A stretch of DNA of 64,000 nucleotides from Theobroma cacao (lineage: Eukaryota; Streptophyta; Magnoliopsida; Malvales; Malvaceae), in NCBI RefSeq assembly GCF_000208745.1, contig NC_030851.1, forward strand, positions 32,305,834 through 32,369,833. The letters are read 5' to 3'. The notes below the pieces were generated by a model. It had not been told where the DNA came from. It saw nothing but the letters and a program-made list of their open reading frames with translations, and did no database searches. The translations under genes and the position numbers were made by a program. Positions 32,753-45,000 of this stretch are shown here, piece by piece. Position 1 is the stretch's first letter; the number at the start of each line of letters is the position of its first letter.

Positions 32753-33101
32753 TGTAGGAGCTCAGAAAGTATTGGTGAGAAAAGAGATAATGCGATCTTT
32801 GACTTTGGATTTTGAAGATTTGGTGTGATTTAAAAAGATGGCTATCGAAGTGAAGAGTGGACTCGAAAGAGACGGAAGGGTTTTATTTTATGCGGTTGGT
32901 GGAGACTTGCGCTGGCGTTGGTGGCGTTGGTATGGTCGCTGGCGCATTGGTGATTGAGACCTCGTGCGTTGGTGTCGTAGCCAGTCTTAGAGATCGGATA
33001 AGATAAGAGATCGGGTTACGATTTACCAAATCGTTCCAAGTGGCTGCGTCTTGAACATTGGCGGGAGTTCGGAGAAACGCACCGTTTTGTTAACATATAT
33101 A
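32753..33101 (-). promoter_or_regulatory. 5' UTR and promoter region of NS
   Basis: About 350 bp lie between the NS start codon and the Harbinger terminus, so the proximal promoter must lie here or inside the transposon. It is more GC-rich than the surroundings (TGGCGTTGG repeats near 32910-32960). I see no convincing TATA box at a suitable distance. Confidence 0.4.
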
Positions 33102-33730
33102 AGGTCTGTTTGTTTAACTATAAAATAAGCTGTTGAGAGAAAAAAAAAATTTATGTAAAATATTTTATAACAAAATTTAATATTTTTTTATTATTTGGAT
33201 AAATTGTTGAAAATATTTTTTTTTGTTTGGATCGTCTTTTGCAAAATATTTTCCCACATCACTAAAATTATAAAAATTATATAAATACTAATTCTCTAAC
33301 ATCTTAAGTCTGAAAATATTAATATTCATTAATTACATATAACCTCCAAAATTTAATTTTTAATATAAAAAATATGATATAATAATAAAATACCTAAAAA
33401 TCTATGCATCAGTCAAAATTAATAATCTTGCATAATAAAAACATTTCACATTAATAATAAAACATATCATTAATCATCCTACAAATTCATATTGCATATA
33501 TAATTAAAAACATCTGAAAAATATCTAACAAACATCTTACAAGTATTATCCAAATTAATAAAACCTACAAGTAATATAATTAATTATTTTACATAAACTT
33601 ACTAGTAATATAATTAATCATCCTTCATAAACTTTATTAGGAATATAGTTAGTCATCATACATTATGGTTCCTACATATATAATTAAGCATCTTACAAAT
33701 ATCCAACATATATCCTGCAAATCATAAAAT

Positions 33731-34665
33731 CTAATCGTTAGTCCCGCGAAACATGATATCGTCTAGCCAAGTTCTTTTTAGATTGTCGCTCCTGACCATG
33801 AATGCCCTTGCTTGCTTCTCATGCTCTATTAAATAATCAAATGCAGAGATAAGAAAGTGCTGATCATATCCATCCATATTCATCACTTGAGCATAAAAAA
33901 GACTATCATCAATTGTATCATCACTTAGCCTTTTGATAGTAGATGCAATCTCTCTCAATTTTTCGGACATGAATATTATGCTATCATCTTCAAAAGACTG
34001 ATTGTGCGATCTTTTGAGTCCAAATCAGGGTAATAAAGTTTCCATTGATAAGATGACTACCCCCCTCTCATCCCTTCATCAACATCCTTGTCCAAGTCTA
34101 CAAGCTTCAGTATTAGTTTGAAAATCTATATCAACAAATAATTTGGCGAAGCTCCTGATTGCCATATCTTTTCCAACAATTAATGTCATTTCATTAAACA
34201 TGTCGGTCATCTTGTTAATGAAAAGTTCATGCTTACGATATGCCTACAATATATATATATATAGAATTAGCTTTCTAATATACAATATGAAAAATGTATA
34301 ATAAAACTTAATAAAAAAAGTATTAAAAATATATATACAAACCATGACTTCATCCTCATACACCTGTCTATCTATAGTGATCATCTTGAGGTTGTCATCC
34401 TATCTAATTCCACTCTTGGCTAAAATTTTTTGGATAGTATTCCATGTATTTTTCACTGTCCTAAGATGATTCTCCACATGATTTGTCTCATATTGAACAT
34501 TAAATTTTTCATTTATTGCTTGTAGTACTCAAGTGTATGGTGAAGCATTCAAGACATGGAAGGTTTATGTCCTTTTTTAGCCTCATCCGCAAGGATCTCA
34601 AGTACCATATGCTCCATAGGTTTTGTCCATCGCAATTGCTTTGGCTTTCTATCTCTACCATAATG
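33731..34665 (-). pseudogene. Harbinger ORF1 (Myb/SANT-like), copy A
   Basis: The N-terminal exon near 34.66-34.35 kb (PKQLRWTKPMEHM) has frameshifts and stops. The C-terminal exon at 33731-33970 is intact and holds MDGYDQHFLISAFDYLIEHE and RAFMVRSDNLKRTWL, the usual tail of this protein. ORF1 binds the element ends and supports transposase import in known Harbinger systems. Confidence 0.7.
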
Positions 34666-34885
34666 ATTTATATTAAAAATAAATAAGTCACAAAAAATTA
34701 CAATAAATAATCAAACATAAACATATATTGTAAACCAACAATAAAGAAAAAAGTACATAAAATGTTAATCACAACTTAAATGTTCAATACCACAATATCG
34801 AACAAGTAAAAACATACATAATATAAACATTAGCAACATATTAATGTTCGAAACATAAAATAGAAAATAGAAAACAAAATAAAAA

Positions 34886-36234
34886 TTACATTATCCTAGC
34901 CTCATAATCAATCCACATAACATGTGTAATTTCATCTCTTTTGGTCATCCATTCTCTAGTTGCTTCTCTTTCTTCATGAGTTATTAGAACAATTATTATC
35001 CTTTCAAACTTTATGTCATTTAATGATAATTGATTAAGTAAGTTAGTAGGATCAACTCCCATTATGTGATTATGGAGGATATAACAACATAAAACAATAT
35101 CTATTTATGTGCCATAATTCCAAAATGGTTCGAAATCCAACACTTGAAAATGCTTCTTCAAAATCCCAAATACTCGTTCAACAGTTGTTCGCAATGATGA
35201 ATGGCGAAGATTAAAAAGTTCTTTCTCATTTTCACGACGAGCATTACTAAACTCTTTCAAATGATATCGAACACCTTTATATGGACTTATAATTCCATTT
35301 CGAATACCATATCTAGCACCAGCAAGATAATTTTTGCTTACAAGTTTACAAAAATTATTTTATTGCTAAATAAATTAGTTATCAAATGAATGACAACTCG
35401 TTATAAATTTTTAAAATTCATTATCTAACCTTTCAAAATTCTAAATCCTCTTGGCCTTGAAAGTGCATCACTCAAAATACGAGAATCGTGTGCACTACCT
35501 TCCCAACCAACAATCACAAAAGTAAATTTCAAGTCAAAACTAATTGTAGCTAATACATTTTCTGTGGTTCCCCTTTTTTGACCACAAAATCTTCCTTGAA
35601 TCTCAAGTGGCACAAATGCACAAACATGAGTACCATCTAACGCTCCCACACAATCCTACTATTATTGTACAATTTAAATATAAATCTTTTTTATACCAAT
35701 AAAAAAGAAAAAAAAAGAACTAATATTAATTCGTACCTTAAAGTATGGATAAAATCTTTGAGTATTCCTTATCTCAAGTGGAGTAGAATCATCAGGTAGC
35801 CTAATCATATCTTTATGTAATTTCAATAATGCTTTCAAGACAATTCTAAAGTATCGATAAACTGTCCCAATTGATCTAAATATCTCGATCCAATTACTCA
35901 CAACCTTACATTATGACAAATTATCTGCAAAAATATAATCGTTTGTTCTCTCACAGACACATATCTACTTGATTGTAACAAACTGTTCCTATTAAAAATG
36001 TCACACAACTTAAAAAATGCTAGTGGTCTCATCCTAATTTGGTTCATACAATAGAGATCACTTTTATATAAAACACTATTAATGTACAGCTCTCTCTCTC
36101 TGTTGATCTCGATTGACACTAGGCTCACTAGGTATATAGTCCTTAGATTTATATATTTCAATAAAAACAACTCCGAAAGCTAATACAGATGCAGTTGCAC
36201 CCATAACTGCTGTGAGCAAAGATTTTTTATCCAT
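34886..36234 (-). pseudogene. Harbinger DDE transposase, copy A
   Basis: HARBI1-like. It starts MDKKSL at 36234, with an N-terminal RMRPLAFFKLCDI block (36.02 kb). The catalytic blocks are GALDGTHVCAFVP (35.64 kb) and GWEGSAHDSRILSDAL (35.51-35.46 kb), and VERVFGILKKHF lies near 35.17 kb, so the D, D and E positions are all retained. Defects include a frameshift in the AG run near 36.09 kb and a stop after FWNYGT near 35.11 kb. Introns are inferred between the N-terminal, DGTH and VERVFG parts. Confidence 0.8.
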
Positions 36235-36256
36235 CTACAAAACATAAATATAATAT

Positions 36257-36259
<3 letters not shown>

Positions 36260-36301
<42 letters not shown>

Positions 36302-36303
36302 NT
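36260..36303. repeat. (TA)n microsatellite with one ambiguous base
   Basis: A TA dinucleotide tract of about 36 bp upstream of the transposase start in copy A, followed by an undetermined base at 36302. The matching position in copy B holds (CA)n at about 39634-39652. Confidence 0.9.
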
Positions 36304-37327
36304 ATTTAAAGAAATCACCAAATACGAAATTCCTAAACAAAGTTGTTGGAAGTTACACCACAAAACAGAGGACAGAAAATGAGTCATGGATCATGCATAC
36401 ACCAATGAACATTACTACTTTCTCAAACAATTACCTTCAAGTATTGTTAATGTCAACAGGACACCAACTAGCATGCATAAATGATACAAAAAATGTGTAA
36501 CTAATTTGTTGATTCCTCTTTTCATAAATGATACAAAAAAAATATTTATTTATGCTCATAGTGATGATGAGAAGTTTGAGTTTGAATATGAATCTGGGAA
36601 TACAAACATTTTGGTAAATAATTATACCACTGACCTTGAGATATCCCATCAGGTGACAAGTGTAAATTTTTTCTTCAATGTTTTGATGTCTTCTGGGTAT
36701 AGAAAAAGTCAAATAAAAAAGCTACTTGTGAAAATGTGTGGATAAATGGCTTTATGGTTTTGCCTTGTCAACTAATATTTATGAGTGCAATGTGAGGAAG
36801 AAAGGCACATTTGAAATTCCAGGTGAAAGAAGGACAAATAGGAGAAAAGTGACATTGCCAAAGGCTCTAGTGTTTACCGCATATGCATTCCTAGTGGTGT
36901 AATCAAACTGAGAAGTAGATCTGATAAGAAGCTTGAGCTCAGCTTGAGATACAATCGAGCTACCCAACCATGATTTGATTAGGTTCAATTATCATCAACT
37001 TAAGTAAAGAGCTAAAAACATTCAACCAAAAAAGATTTTGGGTTAATTGTTCAATCATATATTTTGCTCAAAAATCATAGATCCCCAATATATTTTGGTC
37101 AATCATACATAACTGAAGGAAATTTCAATTTAAGAGGGAGGAAAGAGAGCAAAGCATACCTAGTTGAAAGAAGAGAGATTTGCCATTAGAGGAAGCTTTA
37201 CCACAACCGATGGAGGAATTCGAGGAGGAGGGATGGACGGTGAAGAAGGGATGACAAAGCTAAGGACTCAGGCTTTAGAGCAAGAGTCTTTCTTTTTTTT
37301 AACAACAGTCTATTTTTTGAGCCTTGA

Positions 37328-37368
37328 GGAAATTGTCTTATGCCCTTCAAAGGCGTAAGACAATTTCC
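37328..37368. repeat. Imperfect hairpin in Harbinger copy A
   Basis: GGAAATTGTCTTATGCC and GGCGTAAGACAATTTCC form a 17-bp stem with one mismatch. It is the counterpart of the perfect stem at 40681-40720. Confidence 0.75.
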
Positions 37369-37703
37369 ATAGTCAATGGGTGTTGTACCCATTGACTTGT
37401 AAAACATTTTCTTTTAGAATTTCATTTTCAGTCTTCCAAACACCTACATGTCCAAAAAGTGTTTTCCAAAAAAACCTTTACTTCAAAACAAAAAGCTTAA
37501 AATCTATATCAACAAATGATTTGGCGAAGCTCCCAATGGTCATATCTTTTCCAACAACTAATGTCATTTCATTAAACATGTCAATCTTCTTGTTGATGAA
37601 AGGTTCATGCTTAGGATGTGCCTACAATTATATATATAAAAAAGAGAATTAACTTTCTAATATACAATATGAAAAGTGTATAGTAAAACTTAACAAAAAA
37701 GAA

Positions 37704-38045
37704 TTAAGAAAAATATATACAAATCGTGACTTCATCTTCATACACCTGTTTGTCTGCAGTGATCATCTTGAGGTTGTCATCCCATCCAAATCCACTCTTG
37801 GCTAAAATTTTTTGAATAGTATTCCATGTATTTTTCACTGTCCTAAGATGATTCTCCACATGGTTTGTCTCACATTGAATATTAAATTTTTCATTTATAG
37901 CTTGCAGTACTCGAGTGTACAATGAGGTATTAAAGACATTAAAAGGCTTATTTCTTTTTTGAGCCTCATCAGCAAAGATCTCACATAACATATGCTCCAT
38001 AGGTTTCATCCACCGAAATTGCTTTGGCTTTACTATCTCTACCGT
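37704..38045 (-). pseudogene. Harbinger ORF1 N-terminal exon, copy B
   Basis: Open across about 100 codons (start MKPMEHM at 38009, with an upstream KPKQFRW-like stretch). It contains ADEAQKRNKPFNVFNTSLY, NHLRTVKNTWNTIQKILAKS and GFGWDDNLKMITAD, a Myb/SANT-like DNA-binding fold. The downstream C-terminal exon found in copy A is absent because copy B is truncated at 37.50 kb. The probable splice donor reads AT instead of GT. Confidence 0.7.
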
Positions 38046-38269
38046 AATGATTTATATTGAAAAAAAATAAGTCACAAAAAATTACAATAAATAATCATAC
38101 ATAAACATATATAGTAAATCAATAACAAAAAAAAAAGTATATAAAATGTTAATAACAACTTAAATGTTCAATAGCACAATTTCAAACAAGTAAAAACATA
38201 CATAATATAAACCTTAGCAATATATCAATGTTCGAAACATAAAATAGAAAACAGAAAACAAAATAAAAA

Positions 38270-39609
38270 TTACATTATATTAGCCTCATAATCAATCCAC
38301 ATAGCATGTGCAATTTCATCTCTTTTGGTCATCCATTTTCTAGTTGATTCTCTTTCTTCACAAGCTATTGGAACAATTCTTATCCTTTTACAGTCTATGT
38401 TATTTAATGATAATTGATTAAGTAAGCCACTAGGATCAACTCCCATTATGTGGTTTTGGAGGATACAACAATATAAAACGATATCTACTTGTGTGTCATA
38501 ATTCCAAAATGGTTCGAAATCAAACACGCGAAAACGTTTCTTCAAAATCCTAAATACTCGTTTAACAATTGTTCACAATGATGAATGGCGAAGATTAAAA
38601 AGTTTCTTCTCATTTTCAAGATGACTATTACTAAACTCTTTCAAATGATATCAAACACCTTTATATGGACTTATAATTCCATTTCGAATGCCATATCTAG
38701 CATCAGCTAGATAATATTTCCCTACAAGTTTACAAACATTATATTATTATTAAATAAATTTGTTATCAAATGAATGACAATTCTTAAATTTTTAAAGTTC
38801 ATTATTTAACCTTTCGGAATTCTAAATCCTCTTGGCCTTGAAAGTGCATCACTCAAAATACGAGAACCGTGTGCATTGTCTTCCTAACCAACAAGCACAA
38901 AGGTAAATTTCAAGTCAAAACTAATTGTAGCTAATACATTTTGTGTGGTTTCTCCTTTTCGACCACGAAATCTTCCTTAAATTTCAAGTGGCACAGATGC
39001 ACGAATATGAGTGCCATTTAATGCTCTCACACAATCCCATTATTATTGTACAATTTAATTATAAATCTTTTTTATACAAATGAAAAAAAAAAAAAAGAAC
39101 TAACATCAATTCGTACCTTAAAGTATGGATAAAATCTGTGATTATTCCTTATCTCAAGTGGAGCAGAATCATCGGACAACCTAATCATATCTTTATGTAA
39201 TTTCAATATTGCTTTCAAGACAATTCTAAAGTATCGATGAACTATCTCAATTGATCTAAAATATCTTGATCCAATCACTCGCAACCTTACATTATGACCA
39301 ATTATATGCAAAAATATAATCATTTGTTCTCTCACAAACACATATCTACTTGATTGTAACAAATTGTTCCTTCTAAGAATGTCACACAACTTAAAAAATG
39401 CTAGTGGTCTCTTCCTTAAATTCAATACAATAGAGATCACTTTTATATAAAATACTATTAATATACAGCTCTCTCTCTTGATCTCGATTGACACTAGGCT
39501 CACTAGGTATATAGTTCCTAGATTTATATCTTTCAATAAAAATAACTTCGAAAGCTAATACCGATGCAGCTGCACCCACAACTACTGCGTGCAAAGATTT
39601 TTTATCCAT
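38270..39609 (-). pseudogene. Harbinger DDE transposase, copy B
   Basis: Same organisation as copy A, but the first catalytic block reads ALNGTHIRASVP (D to N) and is followed by a stop. The second reads AHGSRILSDAL (D to G). The terminal exon (MKKRFRVFDFEPFWNY) is open from 38545 to 38270. It is catalytically dead by residue loss as well as by stops. Confidence 0.8.
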
Positions 39610-40680
39610 CTACAAGACATAAATATAAAATCACACACACACACACACACACATATATATTTAAAGAAATCACCAAATAAGAAATTCTTAAATAGAACTA
39701 CTGAAAATTACATCACAAAATAGAGGACAGAAATCGAGTCATGGATCATGCATACACTAATTAACATTACTACTTTCTCAAACAATTACCTTCAAGTGTT
39801 GTTAATGCCAACATGACACCAACTAGCATGCATAAATGATACAAAAAAAATTGTAACTGACTTGTTGATTCCTCTTTGCATAAATGATAAAAAAAAAATT
39901 TATTTATGCTCATAACGATGATGAGAAGCTTGAGTTTGACTATGAATGTGGGAATACAAACAATTTGGCAATAATTATATTGCTCACCCTGAGATATCCC
40001 ATCAGGTAACAATGTAAATTTTTTTTTCAATGTTTTAATGTCTTCTGGGTATGGGAAAAGTCGAATAAGAAAAGCTACTTGTGAAAATGTGTGGATAAAT
40101 GGTTTTATGGTTTTACCTTGTCAACTAAAATTTACGAGTGCAATGTGAGGAAGAAAGGCACATGTCAAATTCCAAGTGAAAGAAGGACAAATAGGAGAAA
40201 AGTGGCATTGCCAGAGGCCCTAGGATTTACCACATATGCATTCCTAGTGGTGTAATCAAACTAAGAAGTAGATCCAATGAGCAGCTTGAGCTAAGCTTGC
40301 GATACAATCGAGCTATTCAAGCATGATTTGATTAGGTTCAATTATCATCAACTTAAGTAAAGAGCTAAAAACACCCAACCAGGAAAGATTTTGGGTTAAT
40401 TGTTCAATCATATATTTTGCTGAAAAATCATAGATCCCTAATATATTTTACTCAATCATACGTAACTCAAGAAAATTTTAATTTGAGAGGGAGGAAGGAG
40501 AGCAAAGCATATTTGGGTAAAGCAAGAGAGATTTGCCGTTGGAGGAAGCTTTACCACTACCGATGGAGGAATCCGAGGAAGAGGGATGGACGGTGAGGAA
40601 GGGATGACAGAACTAAGGACTCAGGTTTTAAGGTAAGAGTTTTTTTTTTTTTTAACAGCAATCTATTTTTTGAGCCCTAA

Positions 40681-40720
40681 GGAAATTGTCTTACGCCTTC
40701 AAAGGCGTAAGACAATTTCC
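40681..40720. repeat. Perfect 17-bp hairpin in Harbinger copy B
   Basis: GGAAATTGTCTTACGCC, a six-base loop TTCAAA, then GGCGTAAGACAATTTCC. It lies about 130 bp inside the right terminus and is conserved with one mismatch in copy A. Confidence 0.85.
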
Positions 40721-40864
40721 ACAGCCAACGGATATTTTACTCATTGAGTTGTAAAATATTTTCTCTTAAATTTTCATTTTCAATCTTCCAAACACCTATA
40801 TATCCAGAAATGTTTTTCAGAAAAACTTTTACTTCAAAACAAACACACCCATAATATGCAAAAA

Positions 40865-41112
40865 TGCTGCGGGCTGCAAGGTCAGTGACCTTGGGGATAA
40901 CTGCAGAATGGAGGGGTTTTTTACGGGGGAGAAGGATCGAGGACGTCCAAGGAAAAAACCAGAGAGAGAAAAGGAAGGAAATGATGCCGGATCATCTCCT
41001 CGATCTATCGGTTTAGGTTCCCTAATTACTCTGCTTTTTTATTATTATTTAATTTAAACTCAAACCTATTGGTTGATTTTGTGTTTTTTTTTTTCTAGGT
41101 TGTTGCTGCACT
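40865..41112 (+). CDS. Candidate small ORF next to the Harbinger edge
   Basis: An ATG 14 bp outside the transposon opens a frame MLRAARSVTLGITAEWRGFF that continues into an Arg/Lys/Glu-rich part to about 41.01 kb. A GT at about 41011 and a pyrimidine-rich TTTTTTTTCTAG acceptor near 41097 would splice to GTTGTTGCTGCACTCTGA, giving about 54 residues. Relatively high GC and plausible splice sites argue for a transcribed exon. I recognise no family. It may be a truncated gene whose upstream part was displaced by the transposon. Confidence 0.3.
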
Positions 41113-41767
41113 CTGAATTTACTTGAATTGTCTGTTTAAGAAACGAGAAACGAAATCGGGTGCTTACTTGAATTATTTATGTAAAGTAATTATTAATCGA
41201 TCTGGTAAATCATGAAATAATTGTAGTTGTAGTAACAACTAAGTTTCATTCTGACTCAATTATCAGTTATATATATATATTAAATGTGCGAATGATTCAT
41301 GCGGATTCAGAAAACAGATCAAATCCAAGTGAAAGAGCTGATTCCCACCCCCTGCATGTCATCTAAGATTGCAGTTCATGGTTGTCTCATTGTTTTTTTA
41401 TTGATATTTAGTGTTTGTCTTAGCTTGTGCCTTTTGTCTCATAATTGACTTCCCAGGACATAGATTTCTAATGCGATCTTCATGCTTGCTTCTACTGTAA
41501 TTCTTTGTCAGTGCCTGACCAAACTTGCATGCTTTATAAGATAGACAGTTTGTGCAAGTTTAATAGTGTTTAACCTTATGCTTACGCCTTGTCCTTGTAG
41601 TCTTTTTAAGTGATTGTTACATCTGAAGAAAGAAATGTAGACATATAGCAATTTATTGATGCACATCTAGTTGATAATGCATTTGTATAATATCTCACAA
41701 TCAAATAATCTGCCTTAACAAACAAGGCAGTCTTTGTACTGCAGTATTGGACTCGACCTGATAACAT
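41113..41767. other. Intergenic, no gene seen
   Basis: Low-GC unique-looking DNA between the candidate small ORF and the minisatellite. It could include 3' UTR of a plus-strand transcript starting at 40.87 kb, but I see no further coding exon. Confidence 0.4.
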
Positions 41768-41768
41768 G

Positions 41769-41958
41769 CCTGTATAATCTCACATAGTGGGAACTGGGAA
41801 CGAGTGTAATCCCATCAAAGAAGAATGCCTTGCCTGTATAATCTCACATAGTGGGAACTGGGAACGAGTGTAATCCCATCAAAGAAGAATGCCTTGCCTG
41901 TATAATCTCACATAGTGGGAACTGGGAACGAGTGTAATCCCATCAAAGAAGAATGCCT
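41769..41958. repeat. 64-bp minisatellite, three copies
   Basis: The unit begins CCTGTATAATCTCACATAG and is repeated with a period of exactly 64 bp, starting at about 41769, 41833 and 41897. The copies appear identical. The array lies about 120 bp beyond the stop codon of the polygalacturonase at 42077, in its probable 3' UTR or downstream flank. Confidence 0.95.
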
Positions 41959-42076
41959 ATAAACTAGGATGATGCCTAAATTTACACTCTATACCTAATA
42001 AACCGATGGTGTGAAAGGGGTCAGAAAACCATGCCGACCTCACAAGCGGATACACCATAAATTACCTAGACTAAGC

Positions 42077-45000
42077 TCAGCACACATCATGATCAGCTTG
42101 GACTCTGTTATTCGACGGCTTGCCAATCTGTAAACAACTGATTGGAGGGACAGTGGGGGTGGTCAACTCTCCAAAACTTTGCCAGCAAAATGGATCATAT
42201 AGGTGGTAGCGTTCCTGCAGTGGCTTTAGCTCAATGGCAGATAGAGTTACACCTATACATGGAAGGCTGTCGCTACAGGCTAAGTGCACAGGTTTTACTG
42301 TGTATGTCCCTCTTATTTTTTCATAGGTGATTCCTGATAGAGCAACTGCAGCGGTTTCATTCTTACATGCCCTTTTGTCACAGTAATATTGATCAATCAC
42401 AATTGGAAGTTGGACCTCAGAAACTTGAATGTTTGAGAACAGAACCCCCTGCACAGAGCCCGATCCACCCTGCAGATGTGATTTGAAATTATATGAAAGA
42501 AAAGTTACCATCAACATGAAGTTGTAAAAGAACTTAGAATGTTAAGAACTTGCATTAACGGCTTTTCTCTTGGTAAAAGCTAGGATTTGTTGGACCTTTT
42601 AAAGAAATGAAATAACATATAAAGTTGTAGGGAAAACTCAAATTACATTCAGTTTTCAAAATTTTCAGTAAAACTGATATTAATTGAGAAGGGAGGTGAA
42701 TTCAAAACGATCAAACTTATTTGAAACTGTCAAACGCTGTATATTATGTTTGGAAGAGGATTTTTCTGGAAATCTATGAAATACGGCTAAACCCAGTGTT
42801 GACTGATTCCAACATCAGACCTTGTTGAGGCAAATCTCAGGCAGCACATCTATACTATATGGATAACTGAGCTGCAAATTTACCAAAAACTTGAATAAGG
42901 TAATAATGGATCATATTAGATAGGGACACATTAGTTATTTTATTCATATTAAGATTATGTCTTTACTTCAAGTATTGCTGATCCTGCTTCTGTTTATTTA
43001 AGAAAACATGCAAGTTTCTTGTAATTTTTCTCTCTCTCTCTCCTTTCCTCTTGCTTTTATCTGTCTTCAATTTTGCTTTTACCTGCTCATGTATGTGAGT
43101 GTGCAGGTGGTCTGTAATATACTACATTATCTGAAGCCAGTCTTGTTATGAATCTTGATTGAAATAATAGTTTTGGATGTGTTTGGATTTAATTTAAAGC
43201 CAGTGTGGCACATTTACTCAAACAGTGTTCAATTGCTGTATTTCAAACTTGATGAGTTTTTGATCATGTGGGAGTGAAGATTGTGTGGTTACCTGCCATG
43301 TTTTTATTCTGACACCATTCATCGTGTTTTGCATAATGATATCACGGACAGTGATGTTTGAGACACAGGCTTTGGTATTATCCTTTCCCAAGCTTCCAAT
43401 GCTGATCCCATGCCCTGGTCCACAGTTCACGTTGTGAATGTATACATTTGAGCATCCTGTTTGTATGGAAACACAGTCATCACCTGCACCAATTATTAGA
43501 TTTTTAAGAGCTCAGGTTAGCGTAAACACAAAACATAGATGTCTTTTATGTTCATTGGCAATTAGCTCTGTGTTCAGGGCTGATTCTATATAAGCATTTA
43601 TTGCCTGCCGAAAGCATTAGATTTGTATGGACTTATTATCTTATTAGAAGTTGTCATGAGAACCTATTTCTAAGCAAAGTAGACAAGAGACTATGGGAAC
43701 AAAACAAACGTTCTAGCTGTTAGTGGAGACAAAGAAAATTTGAAAGAATAAAACAAAAAATGTATTCTTGTTGTCTCTGTGGTTCGACCCTAATACTTTT
43801 TTGAGTGGTTGATGCCACACCAATTTTTAGAATTTGACATGTGTCAAGCGACAAGTGGCTGTAACTTTTAAAATTTTGGATATTGTTGGCAGCCACTTGT
43901 CAAATTTTAGTGGTAAGGGAGAATGTGTGGAATAAAATTGTGAGCAGGATAAGATTGTGATGGGTTTCTTTCAGGATCCTAGCAGAGATACCTCAATTCA
44001 GCACCTTTTCTATGATGCCGTCAGTTGTTCACAAGTTCCTAACTTAACCCTGTATCCTCAATGTCGACCTGCAGGTCTTACTCCTTGTCAATACCGGAGC
44101 TCAACTTGCGGTCCACCGTTGTTTAACTGAATGTGGTATGGCAACAATATTTATTTAAAAGCAAGACAATTAAAATAATTACCACAGGCAAGATTACTGC
44201 CATGAATTAGCACATCTTTGGAGTTTTGTAGGTGGATTCCATCTGTGTTAGGACTGTCCCCAGGAGATGAAACGGTCATATCATGCACCACGACTCCCAT
44301 GCAATTATCAAACTTGAGATGGCATTGAGGACTGTTTTGAATTGTTATGCCTGTGACTGTCACATTAAAACTCCCATAAAACCTAAGTGCCTGTGCCACA
44401 GAAAGAATGAAAAATGTCATAAGACTGCATTGTCATGAAGATGATTGGTTTTTTGGTTGTTTCAAGTGGTCCTTACTGTTGGTTTGATGCTTGGCATTTT
44501 TCCACTAAGTTCATTTCTGACCTACCACCCAATTAACGGGAAAAAAACATGATTAGTTACAGATAATCAACACTAGAGTTTTAGGGGTAAGTGGAAACTG
44601 TTTTAGCTAATTACCGGCATTGGTGGCATTTCTTGAACTATGCTGTTTAGTGGGATTATGAGTTTTCTTTCATCATCATAGGGATCTTCGTATGGGGCAT
44701 CTTGCCACCACCCTGAGCCTCTTCCATCAATGATACCTTTTCCCTGAACTGTTATACCTCTCAGCTTTGAGAATTCAAGCCATTGTAAAATTCCTTGACC
44801 CCAGGGTTGAGAGTCAGCTGGAGCAATTATTGTACCATCCAGCTGAGAACAAAAAAAAAAGAAAAAAAACAGCTCATCAGCGTTGATCTCAGGCCTGAAT
44901 TCTACTAGTATGACAATCAGAAGGTGCAGCAGCAGGTATTTTGCTTGGTATCAAGCCGTAGTTAACTTTTCTGTCCTTTTTCTTTTGATTGTTTTATATG

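Larger units (their letters stand above)
33102..40850 (-). mobile_element. PIF/Harbinger element with internal tandem duplication
   Basis: The left end AGGTCTGTTTGTTT and the right end, reverse complemented GGGTGTGTTTGTTT, are Harbinger-like TIRs. The flanks give a 3-bp duplication (ATA or TAA, depending on alignment by one base). Two minus-strand ORFs typical of the superfamily are recognisable, a Myb/SANT-like ORF1 and a DDE transposase. 34.12-37.49 kb is repeated as 37.50-40.85 kb, and only the first unit keeps the left 1 kb. The simplest structure is one complete 4.4-kb element followed by a second copy lacking one end. Both ORF sets carry stops. Confidence 0.85.
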
